A DNA stretch of 64,000 nucleotides from the NCBI RefSeq assembly GCF_028622875.1, contig NZ_CP117710.1:310001-374000 (forward strand). The letters run 5' to 3'. The notes below the pieces were generated by a model. That model made no database searches. It was given only the letters and a program-made list of their open reading frames with translations, and was not told where the DNA came from. Shown piece after piece: positions 16,907-24,771 of the stretch (the stretch's first letter is position 1; each line of letters starts with the position of its first letter). Origin of the DNA: Streptomyces sp. MMBL 11-1. GTDB taxonomy: Bacteria > Actinomycetota > Actinomycetes > Streptomycetales > Streptomycetaceae. Made by a program: the position numbers and the translations under genes.

Positions 16907-17277
16907 GCCGTCTGCTCTCCGTCGGACTGGTCCACGGCGTCCGGGTCCCGGCGGCGCCACACGAAGCCGCGCAGCCAGGGCGGGGCGTGGACACCGAACT
17001 CGGTCGTGACGGTGAAAGGCTCGAAGGTGACGTGGAAGCGCTGCACAGCCCGGGACGCCGGATTGACCGTGTTGTCCGCGCGCGGACGGCACCCGGCGAC
17101 GTCGACGTAGTCGAGGACCCACGGGGTGCCCGCCCGGCGCGTGTACGCCAGCAGCAGCTCCGAAGGGCGCATCGGGAAGTCGTAGTCCGTATGGCCCGGT
17201 GCCAGGTCGTCGGCCGTTGCCGTGAACCGGAGGACCCGCGTGGCGAAGTCGTCGACGAGATCGAAGGTGTCGGGCAC
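16903..17277 (-). CDS. Small hypothetical protein, tandem paralogue B
   Basis: 124-aa protein starting at ATG 17277. It is the partner of the 115-aa gene downstream (same strand order, shared DNTVNP turn and PPWLRGF end). It is the first gene after the dnaN terminator (17318-17350); no AT-rich promoter is visible in the 40 bases between, so expression may depend on read-through from dnaN or on a promoter I cannot see. Confidence 0.7.
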   Translation of the reverse strand: MPDTFDLVDDFATRVLRFTATADDLAPGHTDYDFPMRPSELLLAYTRRAGTPWVLDYVDVAGCRPRADNTVNPASRAVQRFHVTFEPFTVTTEFGVHAPPWLRGFVWRRRDPDAVDQSDGEQTA

Positions 17278-17317
17278 GCGGGCCGCCTTCCTCAGGGTGT
17301 GAACGTTGGGAGCCTGT

Positions 17318-17350
17318 CCCCGGGGCCCCTCCGCCGGAGGGGCCCCGGGG
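17318..17350 (-). terminator. Perfect hairpin terminator after dnaN-like gene
   Basis: 15-bp perfect inverted repeat (17318-17332 and 17336-17350) around a GCC loop, 27 bases downstream of the clamp gene's stop. All pairs but one are G-C. Confidence 0.75.
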
Positions 17351-17376
17351 AGCCGGGCGTCTGCGGCAGTGCGGGG

Positions 17377-18651
17377 TTACGCGGAGGCGTGGATCCGCAC
17401 CGGCATCAGGAGGTGCCGGTAGCTGTCCTCGCCGTCGTCGGCGCTCAGCATCACCGGCTTGGCGGCGTGCCCGTCCTCGAACTCCTTGATGTGCAGGGTG
17501 ACGGAGTCCTTGTGGGAGAAGGCGTCCAGGGCGGCGAGGAGGAAGGCCGGGTTGAACCGGACGCTCTGCTCCGCGACGTCCTTGCCGGTGCCGCAGGTGA
17601 GGGTGTGCGGGACGGTCGTGCCCCTGACCCGGGACTGCGCTTCGGGGTCGGCGATGACGGGCGCAAGGGTCAGGGCGCCTTCCTGGTCCCACAGCAGGGC
17701 GACGGGGCCGCCCGTACTGCCGACGGCCTGCACCATGGCCATGCTCTTCTTCGCCGCGCGCACCAGCGTCGCCCGGTCCATGCGGACGCTCGCGGCGAAC
17801 TCGGTCGGGAACATCGCGCCGTACTTCGGGAACTTCCCGTCCCGGGCCCGGACGGTGATCTGGGTGTCTCCCAGCGTCAGCGTGGCGCGCGGGATGTCGC
17901 CGTCCTCTCCCAGCAGACCGATGCCGATGGGCCCCTGGTAGGTCTTGAACTGCTTGAGCAGCGATACCAGGACGGACGCGGAGAACAGAACGCTCAGCGG
18001 CTGGTCCGGCGAACGGACGGTCGCTTCGGCACGCACCTGCCCTTCTGCCAGGCGGTAGCGGTCGGTCGCGGCCAGGGTGAGGGTCTGGCCGGACAGGGTG
18101 AAGTTCACCGCCGTGAGCAGCGGGAGGGTGTCGTCACGGGCGGCAGCCGGCAGGACGCGCTTGAGCTCGGCGAAGAACTCGTCCGCGTCGACCGTCACCG
18201 TTGCGGGAAGCGGCTCCGGCGGCGCCGTGAACTCCTCGCGCTCCAGCGCGGCGATGGGCACGGTCAGGTGCTCCGTCGACAGGAGGTCACCGGTCAGGGA
18301 CACCACGGTGCCCTCCGCCCGGCTCTTGGTCTCCCCGGCCACCATGGCCGCAAGAGCCTTCTTCAGCTGGACGAAGTGCAGCAGGCTGCTGCCCTTCCGG
18401 GCCCGGCCCTTCAACGTGACCGACACGGCCGTCTCGTAGTCGAACGTGGTGAGCTTCGCGCGGTTGCGGCCCGTCTCGACGAGGACCCCTCGCTGCGCTT
18501 CCACGGCGGACTTCGCACAGACACCGAACTCCACGATCTTCAGGGCCCGTGCGAGCTCTCCGTGGTTGAGGATCATGCCTGCGGTCGGCTTGGCCGGGGC
18601 CGAGACGGTCTCGGCGGTGGGGCGGGGCGTTGCGGTGAGGAAAGAGGGGAT
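17377..18651 (-). CDS. dnaN: DNA polymerase III beta sliding clamp, plasmid-type
   Basis: Three-domain beta clamp. Recognisable blocks are LARALKIVEFGVCAKSAVEA (domain 1), FFAELKRVLPAAARDDTLPL with ATDRYRLAEGQV (domain 2) and the C-terminal DSYRHLLMPVRI that corresponds to the ...LMPMRL end of the family. It forms the ring that tethers the replicative polymerase to DNA. Chromosomal actinomycete DnaN is ~376 aa; here it is 399 aa from ATG 18576. A strong AAGGAGG lies upstream of an in-frame ATC (18651-18649) that would add 25 residues, whereas the ATG has no good ribosome site. The larger span is given; the start is uncertain. It is divergent from housekeeping DnaN, suggesting an element-borne copy for its own replication. 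Confidence 0.85.
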   Translation of the reverse strand: MPSFLTATPRPTAETVSAPAKPTAGMILNHGELARALKIVEFGVCAKSAVEAQRGVLVETGRNRAKLTTFDYETAVSVTLKGRARKGSSLLHFVQLKKALAAMVAGETKSRAEGTVVSLTGDLLSTEHLTVPIAALEREEFTAPPEPLPATVTVDADEFFAELKRVLPAAARDDTLPLLTAVNFTLSGQTLTLAATDRYRLAEGQVRAEATVRSPDQPLSVLFSASVLVSLLKQFKTYQGPIGIGLLGEDGDIPRATLTLGDTQITVRARDGKFPKYGAMFPTEFAASVRMDRATLVRAAKKSMAMVQAVGSTGGPVALLWDQEGALTLAPVIADPEAQSRVRGTTVPHTLTCGTGKDVAEQSVRFNPAFLLAALDAFSHKDSVTLHIKEFEDGHAAKPVMLSADDGEDSYRHLLMPVRIHASA

Positions 18652-18797
18652 GACTGCCTCCTTGAGCGGCGGAAGGGGAGCGGCCGGAGCCGGGAGATGG
18701 AGAGCGCCACAGCGGAGCGGCGAGGAGCGACGGCCCCGGAGGCTCACACGGCAGCGCGAGCAGCGGCGGGGTGCGCTGGCATTCGATGAAGCTCTGG

Positions 18798-18930
18798 TGG
18801 TGGGAGGGGAGGGAGTCGAACCCTCCGAGGCGGGGTGCTACCCACGCGCGCCTATCGGCGTCGCGACGGCACGGACCTTCGTGCCCTTGCGCCGGGAATC
18901 GAACCCGGCAGACCTTCCGCTCCCCCCAAG
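18798..18930 (-). tRNA. tRNA-like element with two T-arms, probably degenerate
   Basis: On the minus strand two T-arm sequences occur 80 bases apart: GCCGGGTTCGATTCCCGGC and GAGGGTTCGACTCCCTC. The second is followed by CCCTCCC, a discriminator A and an encoded CCA. The only segment able to pair with that acceptor strand is the G-run at about 18922-18928, upstream of the first T-arm, and no standard D-arm or anticodon arm can be folded. It is either two remnants or a rearranged tRNA. It lies between the DUF932 gene and dnaN. Confidence 0.35.
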
Positions 18931-19023
18931 TCGCGCGTACGAGGTGTACGCGAGTCCTGCGGGATGGGGCGCCGTGGGACGTGAGGGAGGGCGCCGTTCG
19001 GGCCTGGGCGTGGCGGGGGGCCG

Positions 19024-19049
19024 GGCCGCCGGGCAGGTGCCCGGCGGCC
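19024..19049 (-). terminator. Hairpin terminator after DUF932 gene
   Basis: 12-bp perfect inverted repeat (19024-19035 and 19038-19049) ending 10 bases from the stop of the DUF932 gene at 19059. Confidence 0.7.
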
Positions 19050-19058
19050 GTCAGCCGG

Positions 19059-20081
19059 TCAGACCGCCAGCGCGAGCAGGTCGTAGGCCTTCTGCTTGTC
19101 CTTGGTGGCGTTGCTGGAGGTGGTCAGCGTGCGCGTGGCGCGGGTCTCGGCGGCCTGGATCGGGTCCTTGCCCGCCGGGGCGTGGTGGTCGAGGTACTCG
19201 GTGATCGCGTTGTAACCGGCCCAGCGGGTGCCACGGATCGCGGCCTGCGTCTCGGCGTTCTCGAACAGGTTGCGCAGGGTACCCATCCGGGCGCGGTGGT
19301 TGTTGATCTTCCGCGCGCCGGGGTTCGGCTCGTCCATCGGCCAGATCTGCTCGACGATCTTCTCGAACTGGCCGAGCGTCATGCTCTCGTTGATGAGCTT
19401 CTCGGCCTCGCGCTCGAAGGACTCGACGTAGGCGAAGACGATGTCCAGGGCCTTGCGGGCCTCGGCGATCTTGCCCTTCGCGCTCACGGTGTGGCGGATG
19501 GAGTGCGACGCCTCAGCGTTGGAGATGGCCATGGCCTGGGTGTTGGCGCACACCACGCGGGTCGGGCTGAGCAGCAGGCGGAAGGCGCTGGAGCCGTCGT
19601 GGCTGTTGAGACCGGCCAGATAGAGGTCGTGGCGGTCGAAGCCGCCGACCTGTACGCCCATCGGCAGCTTCATCGTCACGAAGACGTTCTTGCCGCCGTG
19701 GAGGGAACCGGCCGTCTCGAAGTTCGCTCCGGACTCGTCCACCAGGAGATTCAGCATCTCGGTGTGGGCCTCGTTCTGGACCGGCTCGTACTTGCTGCCG
19801 ACCGTACCGAGGCGCTCGACTGCACCGGTCTTGGGGTTGTCGCGGATGGTGAAGAAGTCGTCCGGCGAGTCGATGCGGGTGACGCCGTGGTCGGTGATCT
19901 CGACGGCGTTGACACCGCCGATCTTGCGCACGTTCCAGCCGGACAGGAAGCTCTTCATCAGAGCTTCCTCGGCGGTCAGCGCGCCCTGGGTGACAGTGCC
20001 CAGGCGATGCCAGGCGTCGACCCCGTTGGCGGAGACGAAGGAAGCGGTGCCATCGACGTGAACCTCAAGACCGTGCGACAA
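19059..20081 (-). CDS. DUF932 phage/plasmid-like protein
   Basis: 340-aa protein from ATG 20081. It matches the DUF932 (phage/plasmid-like, TIGR03299) family: N-terminal GLEVHVDGTASFVSANGVDAWH, LGTVTQGALTAEEAL, the core RLLLSPTRVVCANTQAMA and the C-terminal WAGYNAITEYLDHHAP. Proteins of this family are widespread on actinophages and large plasmids and near anti-restriction or DNA-metabolism genes; their biochemical role is not established. It has its own strong promoter (20133-20175) and terminator, so it is a single-gene unit likely to be well expressed. Confidence 0.9.
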   Translation of the reverse strand: MSHGLEVHVDGTASFVSANGVDAWHRLGTVTQGALTAEEALMKSFLSGWNVRKIGGVNAVEITDHGVTRIDSPDDFFTIRDNPKTGAVERLGTVGSKYEPVQNEAHTEMLNLLVDESGANFETAGSLHGGKNVFVTMKLPMGVQVGGFDRHDLYLAGLNSHDGSSAFRLLLSPTRVVCANTQAMAISNAEASHSIRHTVSAKGKIAEARKALDIVFAYVESFEREAEKLINESMTLGQFEKIVEQIWPMDEPNPGARKINNHRARMGTLRNLFENAETQAAIRGTRWAGYNAITEYLDHHAPAGKDPIQAAETRATRTLTTSSNATKDKQKAYDLLALAV

Positions 20082-20132
20082 GTGCGACTCCTCATTTTGT
20101 CCTTCGGGGCCTTCCCCCTGCTGACAAGTAAG

Positions 20133-20175
20133 ATATTACACGAACGCGCCCGCCGCGTCAATTTTTACGTGTCAA
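20133..20175 (-). promoter_or_regulatory. Family promoter for DUF932 gene
   Basis: Minus strand: -35 TTGACG (20161-20156), 17 bases, -10 TAATAT (20138-20133), with the upstream box GACACGTAAAAATTGAC ending in the -35. About 50 bases upstream of the DUF932 start. Confidence 0.75.
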
Positions 20176-20252
20176 ACGGTGATGGGGGTGCGCCGCGAGC
20201 AGGCTGCCCAGCGCCGCTGGGAGCCCTGCCTTCCCGGCCGGCCCTTTCCGTC

Positions 20253-20285
20253 CTCAGCGGGCCGTGACTCGGCCGTCCCGCTGAG
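20253..20285 (-). terminator. Hairpin after the 148-aa gene
   Basis: 9-bp perfect inverted repeat (20253-20261, 20277-20285) three bases downstream of the stop at 20289. The loop contains a further short GGC/GCC pairing. It closes the minus-strand unit running from 26.1 kb. Confidence 0.6.
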
Positions 20286-20288
20286 AGG

Positions 20289-20735
20289 TCAGAACAGTGC
20301 GCCCTGCGCGCCCGCCGACGGCAGAGGGTGATGGCTGCTCCCATCCGTTTCCACATGAGACCGCGGGAGTGGATCAACGGGTCCGGGCAGATCTGAGCGC
20401 CTGTCGACGGCGCATGCGCACGGGCGGGGCGCAATCCATACGCGGGCGTCCCGGGCCCCGAGAGCGTCCCACAGATGCGGGCCGACGATCGGCCTGCCGT
20501 CGGCACCGAAGATGCACGTCTCCGGGTACGCGGCGTAGACCGGCCCGGAGCAGCGGTGATAGCCCAGACGGCATGACGAGCACACGGCTTCAGGGCAGCG
20601 CCCGCACCACGATCCCCATACCGGGCAGTGGTGCGGCCCGTGGCCGTAGCTGCGTACGCGCGGGGGGATGACGTGCTCGCGGATCCACATGGCCGCCTCG
20701 GGCGGCAGCGGGAACACGGCTGGATCTGTCGGCAT
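20289..20735 (-). CDS. Cysteine-rich hypothetical protein
   Basis: 148-aa protein from ATG 20735 with GAGGAA upstream. It has a dense cysteine/histidine cluster near residues 35-65 (CPVWGSWCGRCPEAVCSSC, then YHRC), consistent with binding one or two metal ions, probably zinc. The second half contains PETCIFGADGRPIVGPHLWD and a disordered end. No known zinc-finger family fits exactly. It is the last gene of the operon with the methyltransferases. Confidence 0.7.
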   Translation of the reverse strand: MPTDPAVFPLPPEAAMWIREHVIPPRVRSYGHGPHHCPVWGSWCGRCPEAVCSSCRLGYHRCSGPVYAAYPETCIFGADGRPIVGPHLWDALGARDARVWIAPRPCACAVDRRSDLPGPVDPLPRSHVETDGSSHHPLPSAGAQGALF

Positions 20736-20780
20736 AGGGGTTCCTCGGGTAGACGGAGAATGCAGCGGCGGAGGCAGCGT

Positions 20781-21743
20781 CTACGACGCGGCGCCGAGGC
20801 GGCGCAGTGCGCGGAGGTAGGCGGCGCCCTGTTCCGCCTGGTCCAGCAGGACGCTGCGGTGGGCTTCTGCTTCGGCGCGGAGAGAAAGGGCCCGGTGCGT
20901 CAGGTCGCCCTCGGACAGGGTGTTGCCGCAGACGACGTTGGCGCCGGCACCGAGCTCCCACACCAGGAAGTTGACCGCAGCGCCGGCGACGGCCAGGGGG
21001 TCCAGGTCCTGCAGGCTCCAGGTCCAGTTGCCCGGGTCGATGCCACGCTCACGCAGGTGCTGGGCGATCGCCCGGAAGATCGTGCCCGTTCCCCCGGTCG
21101 GCTCGTGGAGGGATCCCGATGCGGGCGGGTCCTCACCCAGCACCAGGCGGACGAGGGCTTCGGCCGCGTCGTCCGGAGTGTGGTACTCGGCCAGCATCGA
21201 CCCGCCACCGAGGTGACGCAGACACACGAGCGTCCAGGACATGACGTCGATCTGAGAGCGCCTGTACGGGTTGGTGTCCCCGGTGTGCAGCAGTACCCCG
21301 TGCTTGATCGCGGTGTCGGCGACCGCCTTGATGGCGTAGAGGGCGTCCTCGGAGAGCTCTTCGGTGTACCACCGCAGCATCGGCCCCGCGGCGCTGATCA
21401 GGTCCGGCCTGCGAAGCCAGTGCGCCGCCGCGACCTGTCCGACCGTAGGGGGCCAACGGTGGGAGGGCTGGGAGGTCAAGTAGTCGCCCAGGTCCCGAGC
21501 GTGGGCTGCGCCATCGCTCTTGTGCGGCCACAGGGCGAGCGTCGCGACGACGCCGCAGGGTATGTCGATGCGGTCTCGCCCGTAGGCCCGGTGCCACGTT
21601 TCGGCCACCGCCTCGCCGAAAGCGGCTCCGTTCGGCCGGGGCGTTGCCGGTCCCGGTCGGCACTGGTCGGGGGCGGGATCAGAGGAGGGAAGCAGAAGAG
21701 TCTCCAGGTGGGTGCGGTGTGAGGATGCGATCGAAGGCGGCAA
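20781..21743 (-). CDS. N6-adenine DNA methyltransferase-like protein
   Basis: 320-aa protein. The start is given as TTG 21743, weakly supported by AGGG; later starts are possible. The C-terminal half resembles the HsdM/N6-methyltransferase fold: EYHTPDDAAEALVRLVL, the SAM-binding HEPTGGTGTIFRAIAQHL (motif I, usually DPAxGxGG, here EPTGGTGT), and LQDLDPLAVAGAAVNFLVW. An NPPY motif IV is not visible after this: the sequence has GNTLSEGDL in that area and then ends early. So the protein binds SAM but may lack adenine methylation activity. No cognate restriction gene is adjacent. Confidence 0.75.
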   Translation of the reverse strand: MPPSIASSHRTHLETLLLPSSDPAPDQCRPGPATPRPNGAAFGEAVAETWHRAYGRDRIDIPCGVVATLALWPHKSDGAAHARDLGDYLTSQPSHRWPPTVGQVAAAHWLRRPDLISAAGPMLRWYTEELSEDALYAIKAVADTAIKHGVLLHTGDTNPYRRSQIDVMSWTLVCLRHLGGGSMLAEYHTPDDAAEALVRLVLGEDPPASGSLHEPTGGTGTIFRAIAQHLRERGIDPGNWTWSLQDLDPLAVAGAAVNFLVWELGAGANVVCGNTLSEGDLTHRALSLRAEAEAHRSVLLDQAEQGAAYLRALRRLGAAS

Positions 21744-21854
21744 CTGCCCTGGCCGGCCTGGTCGCAGGCGGCGTGCAACGCAATCCCGGGCGCGCTCACG
21801 CCTCGGCGGAGAAGGACTGTGCGTGGAGCACGGCGGGGCGCGGGCGGGGTGTGT

Positions 21855-22583
21855 TCAGGCCGCGGCTGCTTCGCGGGCACGGAGTTCGGAAAGGGGCAGC
21901 GGCCGACTGGTCCCGCCGCGGCGATCACGCAGAATGGCGACGTCACCCAGGAGTTCGCGCAGCTCGCCTTCCTTGGCCTCGGCGTGGGCGTAGCGTTCGG
22001 GGAGCGTGGCGAGAAGATGCCGCCACTGGCCATGACCTGCCCTGACGCAGGCCCCCGAGCAGTTGTTGTGCTTGAAGCCGAGCTCGTACAGCAGCGGCGG
22101 CCGGATCCCCAGCCCGCGGACTTCGTCCAGGAGCTCGTCCTTGGTGGCGTCGGGGCCGTCAGCGAGAGGGAACTCGGTCGTCCAGGGCTGCCAGTTGTGG
22201 GCGATGGCGGGGATACGGCGCCGGTCGCGATCGTTCGGCTCGATACCGACGTAGGCGATGGTGTCGCCGGGCGGGGTGTGCTGGGCCATCCAGTCCCGGC
22301 AGGGCTTCTGCTTGAGGATGAAGGTGCAGGGGGCGAGCCGGTCGTTGCCCAGGAACCGCTGGTCGGCGAAGACCTGCCAGGGGTCGCGTCCGTCCCTGAC
22401 GGTGGTCAGCTCCAGCCCGAGGTGGTCGGCGATGTCGCGGGAGAAGCGCCACAGGTCTGGGTCCTCGGCGCGGGTGTCGGCTATGAGGAGGGTCATGTTC
22501 TGGGTTCCGTGCCGCTCGGCGACGCGGAGAGCGGTGACGGCGGAGCCGATCCCGCCGGAGAACTGGATGACGCGGTGGGTCAT
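21855..22583 (-). CDS. PP-loop ATPase, PAPS-reductase-like (1)
   Basis: 242-aa protein of the adenine nucleotide alpha-hydrolase/PAPS reductase superfamily. The PP-loop is FSGGIGSAVTAL at residues ~8-19, followed by LLIADTRAEDPDLWRF. Cysteines in APCTFILKQKP and in HNNCSGACVRAGHGQW are placed like those that hold thiol or Fe-S chemistry in this family. Members activate a substrate by adenylation; relatives include CysH, DndC and phage-encoded enzymes of unknown use. There are no sulfate-assimilation genes nearby. The setting among DNA methyltransferases suggests a nucleic-acid role, which is inference. Confidence 0.85.
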   Translation of the reverse strand: MTHRVIQFSGGIGSAVTALRVAERHGTQNMTLLIADTRAEDPDLWRFSRDIADHLGLELTTVRDGRDPWQVFADQRFLGNDRLAPCTFILKQKPCRDWMAQHTPPGDTIAYVGIEPNDRDRRRIPAIAHNWQPWTTEFPLADGPDATKDELLDEVRGLGIRPPLLYELGFKHNNCSGACVRAGHGQWRHLLATLPERYAHAEAKEGELRELLGDVAILRDRRGGTSRPLPLSELRAREAAAA

Positions 22584-22619
22584 GGAGCGGGGCCTTTCAG
22601 GTGGACGGTGCGACCGGGG

Positions 22620-23054
22620 TCACGCCTGCGGGACGGCCGGGCGGGCGGAGAGAGCGTCGGCGGCGGCCCGCAGTGCCTGGGCGGCCATGCCGGCCGTACG
22701 GTGCGCTTCGGCGCTCCACCGGTCGATGGCCGTGCGGGCCTGGTCGCCGACCTCGGGGTCTGCGGGGTCCAGGGGCTGGCCGGTGAGGTGCTCGGCGAAG
22801 GCGAGCATCGCCTGATCGCGGGCAGCGTGGATCCGGTCCCAGTCGTAGGCGCGCCCCGCCTTACCACGGCCGCGCCCAGCGGCGACCTCGATGGCACCGC
22901 GCGGCCAGCAGGCCAGGGTGACGGTGCGGCCGGGCCCGTTGAAGAGGCGACTGCCCTGGTGAAGGCCGACATGCTCAAGGTGAGCGGCGGCCCAGCGCAG
23001 CATCCACACGGGCTCGTCAGCGATGACGACGCTCTCCGGACTGTAGGGGTGCAT
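22620..23054 (-). CDS. Hypothetical protein
   Basis: 144-aa protein from ATG 23054 (AGGGA 9 bases upstream); the longer open frame to 23177 reads as non-coding. The N-terminal half has VVIADEPVWMLRWAAAHLEH; the C-terminal half is helical (DWDRIHAARDQAMLAFAEHL, then alanine-rich helices). No family recognised. It lies between PP-loop and methyltransferase genes in the same operon. Confidence 0.65.
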   Translation of the reverse strand: MHPYSPESVVIADEPVWMLRWAAAHLEHVGLHQGSRLFNGPGRTVTLACWPRGAIEVAAGRGRGKAGRAYDWDRIHAARDQAMLAFAEHLTGQPLDPADPEVGDQARTAIDRWSAEAHRTAGMAAQALRAAADALSARPAVPQA

Positions 23055-23107
23055 GAGGTGGTGTCCCTTACTGCAGAGGGGTCTCGGGCGGGGGTGAGGG
23101 AGGCGGG

Positions 23108-23302
23108 TCAGGGCGTGCGCGAGGTCGCGGAGGCGGTCGCGACCGGCGGGCCGAAGACGAGGAGGAGGTGGCCGCACAGCGGAGGCTGCTCCCAGGGCTG
23201 CTTGAGGAGGGACCTGATGTCCGCGCGGCCCATCGGCGGAGCGAAGGCGTCACCGAAGTGCTCGAGGTCGTTGGGCTCGACAGGGCTGCGATGGTGCGGC
23301 AA
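23108..23302 (-). CDS. Very small hypothetical protein
   Basis: 64-aa product from TTG 23302 (GGAAG four bases before). The sequence has protein-like composition (EPNDLEHFGDAFAPPMGRAD, then WEQPPLCGHLLLVFGPPV), unlike the serine-rich alternative frame that covers the same bases. Function unknown; the call rests on composition and operon position. Confidence 0.45.
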   Translation of the reverse strand: MPHHRSPVEPNDLEHFGDAFAPPMGRADIRSLLKQPWEQPPLCGHLLLVFGPPVATASATSRTP

Positions 23303-23361
23303 GGGGCTTCCATTCCATGGGTTCGGTCACGGCGCGGGAGATCCGGAAGGGGCAGGGGGCT

Positions 23362-24630
23362 TCAGGCCGCGACGTCGTAGAGCTCGTTGCTCTCGGCGAG
23401 GCGGTAGATCGTGCTGAGGTAGTCGCGGAGCCGGTGCTCCCACGGCTCCTGGAGGAGAGCGCCGATCACCACGCAGCTCATCGTTGGGGCGACGACGTCG
23501 CCGATCTGCTGACAGCTGCTGCTGCGCGATCCGGTCCAGGGGTAGCCCGGGGCGAAGCCGACCAGCAGGGCCGCCTCGTCCAGGGAGAATCTGCGGCTCT
23601 TGTCGTGGGCCCAGTACCAGCCGCGGATCTTGCTGGTGATGGCGATCGAGGGTTTGTCCGCGCTCCACTCGTTGCCGCCCGGCGTCTTCCGCTCGCCTCG
23701 CGTGTTCACGCGCACGCCGGCGGGCCAGTGCAGAGCGGCGGCCGCGGATATGGGCTTGATGGGCTGCCGGGGCACCAGCGCCTCGACGTCGACGAGGTGG
23801 TGCCGGGAGGCGATCAGGAAGACCCTCTTGCGCCGAGAAGCGAGACCGTAGTCCACGGCGTCGAGGACCTTGTACTTCGCGTCGACCCAGTCAGCGCACA
23901 GGAGTTCGGCCTTGATGGCGTCCAGGACGTCCTCGGGCAGCGCGCTCGACTGCTCCATCGCGAGCCAGGCGAGGCTGTCGTACCGCCAGGACAGGGACAG
24001 CGCCCAGATCAGGACCTCGGCCAGAAGGCCGACCCGTGCGTCGGTCATCTGCTCGATCGGGGCGCGGGCCTCTTCAAGGGTGAGGAGCGGTCCGGTGAAC
24101 CCGCTGTAGCCGTCCCAGTGCGGGTCGGCGCATATGGAGCAGTCGCCCTCCCACTCACAGGGCCCGGCGTCGTGGAAGTGACCGAAGGTCGCCTCGGCGG
24201 CCGCGAGGAACGTGTCCATCAGCAGATCCTGATTGCGCCGGTCGTGGCCGGCTCGCTTCCCGCTCGGGGTCCAGCACTGGCAGGGAGCCGAGACGATCAG
24301 GCCGCGGACCCAGCGCAGGGCGGGATGGGCCGGGTCGAGCTTCGTGACGTCGGCGACGATCCGGCGGAAGCCGGCGGCCTCCGCTGTGGCTGCGGCGTCC
24401 TTGTGCATCTCCACGCCGACCATGTCGGCAGGCCGTCTCAGGACGTCGCGGATGCCGACGCACCATCCTCCCGGCCCACTGAAGAGGTTCACGACGCGCT
24501 CGGGGTCGCCTTCGCGGGGCGGGAACAGCCATTCGACTGGCCAGGGGGCGGCGAGTTCGCGCAGCTCCTCGGTTGTCAGGCCGGTGAGGTCGATCGGATC
24601 GGTGTAGCCGTAGTCCAGCAGCTGGCGCAG
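23362..24630 (-). CDS. C5-cytosine DNA methyltransferase, CTG start
   Basis: 422 aa if read from CTG 24630, which has GAAAGG 8 bases upstream; there is no ATG, GTG or TTG before the motif-I region other than GTG 24492, which would remove ~46 well-formed residues (DYGYTDPIDLTGLTTEELRE). Family motifs are: I, NLFSGPGGWCVGI; IV, SAPCQCWTPSGKR with the catalytic cysteine; VI-like AMEQ; VIII, ASRRKRVFLIASR; X, QQIGDVVAPTMS. It methylates cytosine C5 in DNA. A cysteine-rich insert (CEWEGDCSICADPHWD) is unusual. There is no restriction partner next to it, so it is an orphan enzyme that may mask the element from host restriction. Confidence 0.88.
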   Translation of the reverse strand: MRQLLDYGYTDPIDLTGLTTEELRELAAPWPVEWLFPPREGDPERVVNLFSGPGGWCVGIRDVLRRPADMVGVEMHKDAAATAEAAGFRRIVADVTKLDPAHPALRWVRGLIVSAPCQCWTPSGKRAGHDRRNQDLLMDTFLAAAEATFGHFHDAGPCEWEGDCSICADPHWDGYSGFTGPLLTLEEARAPIEQMTDARVGLLAEVLIWALSLSWRYDSLAWLAMEQSSALPEDVLDAIKAELLCADWVDAKYKVLDAVDYGLASRRKRVFLIASRHHLVDVEALVPRQPIKPISAAAALHWPAGVRVNTRGERKTPGGNEWSADKPSIAITSKIRGWYWAHDKSRRFSLDEAALLVGFAPGYPWTGSRSSSCQQIGDVVAPTMSCVVIGALLQEPWEHRLRDYLSTIYRLAESNELYDVAA

Positions 24631-24771
24631 GGGCGGAGCCTTTCGGTTGCCGTGGAATCAAGGACTGTGCAGAGGCGACGGGTTCGGGCCCGTGGTGTCG
24701 TCAGGCCGGGGGATGTTCGGGCCGCTGCGTCGGAGGTTCTGGTGCGGCGCGACGGGATGGTGTCCCCGGGG

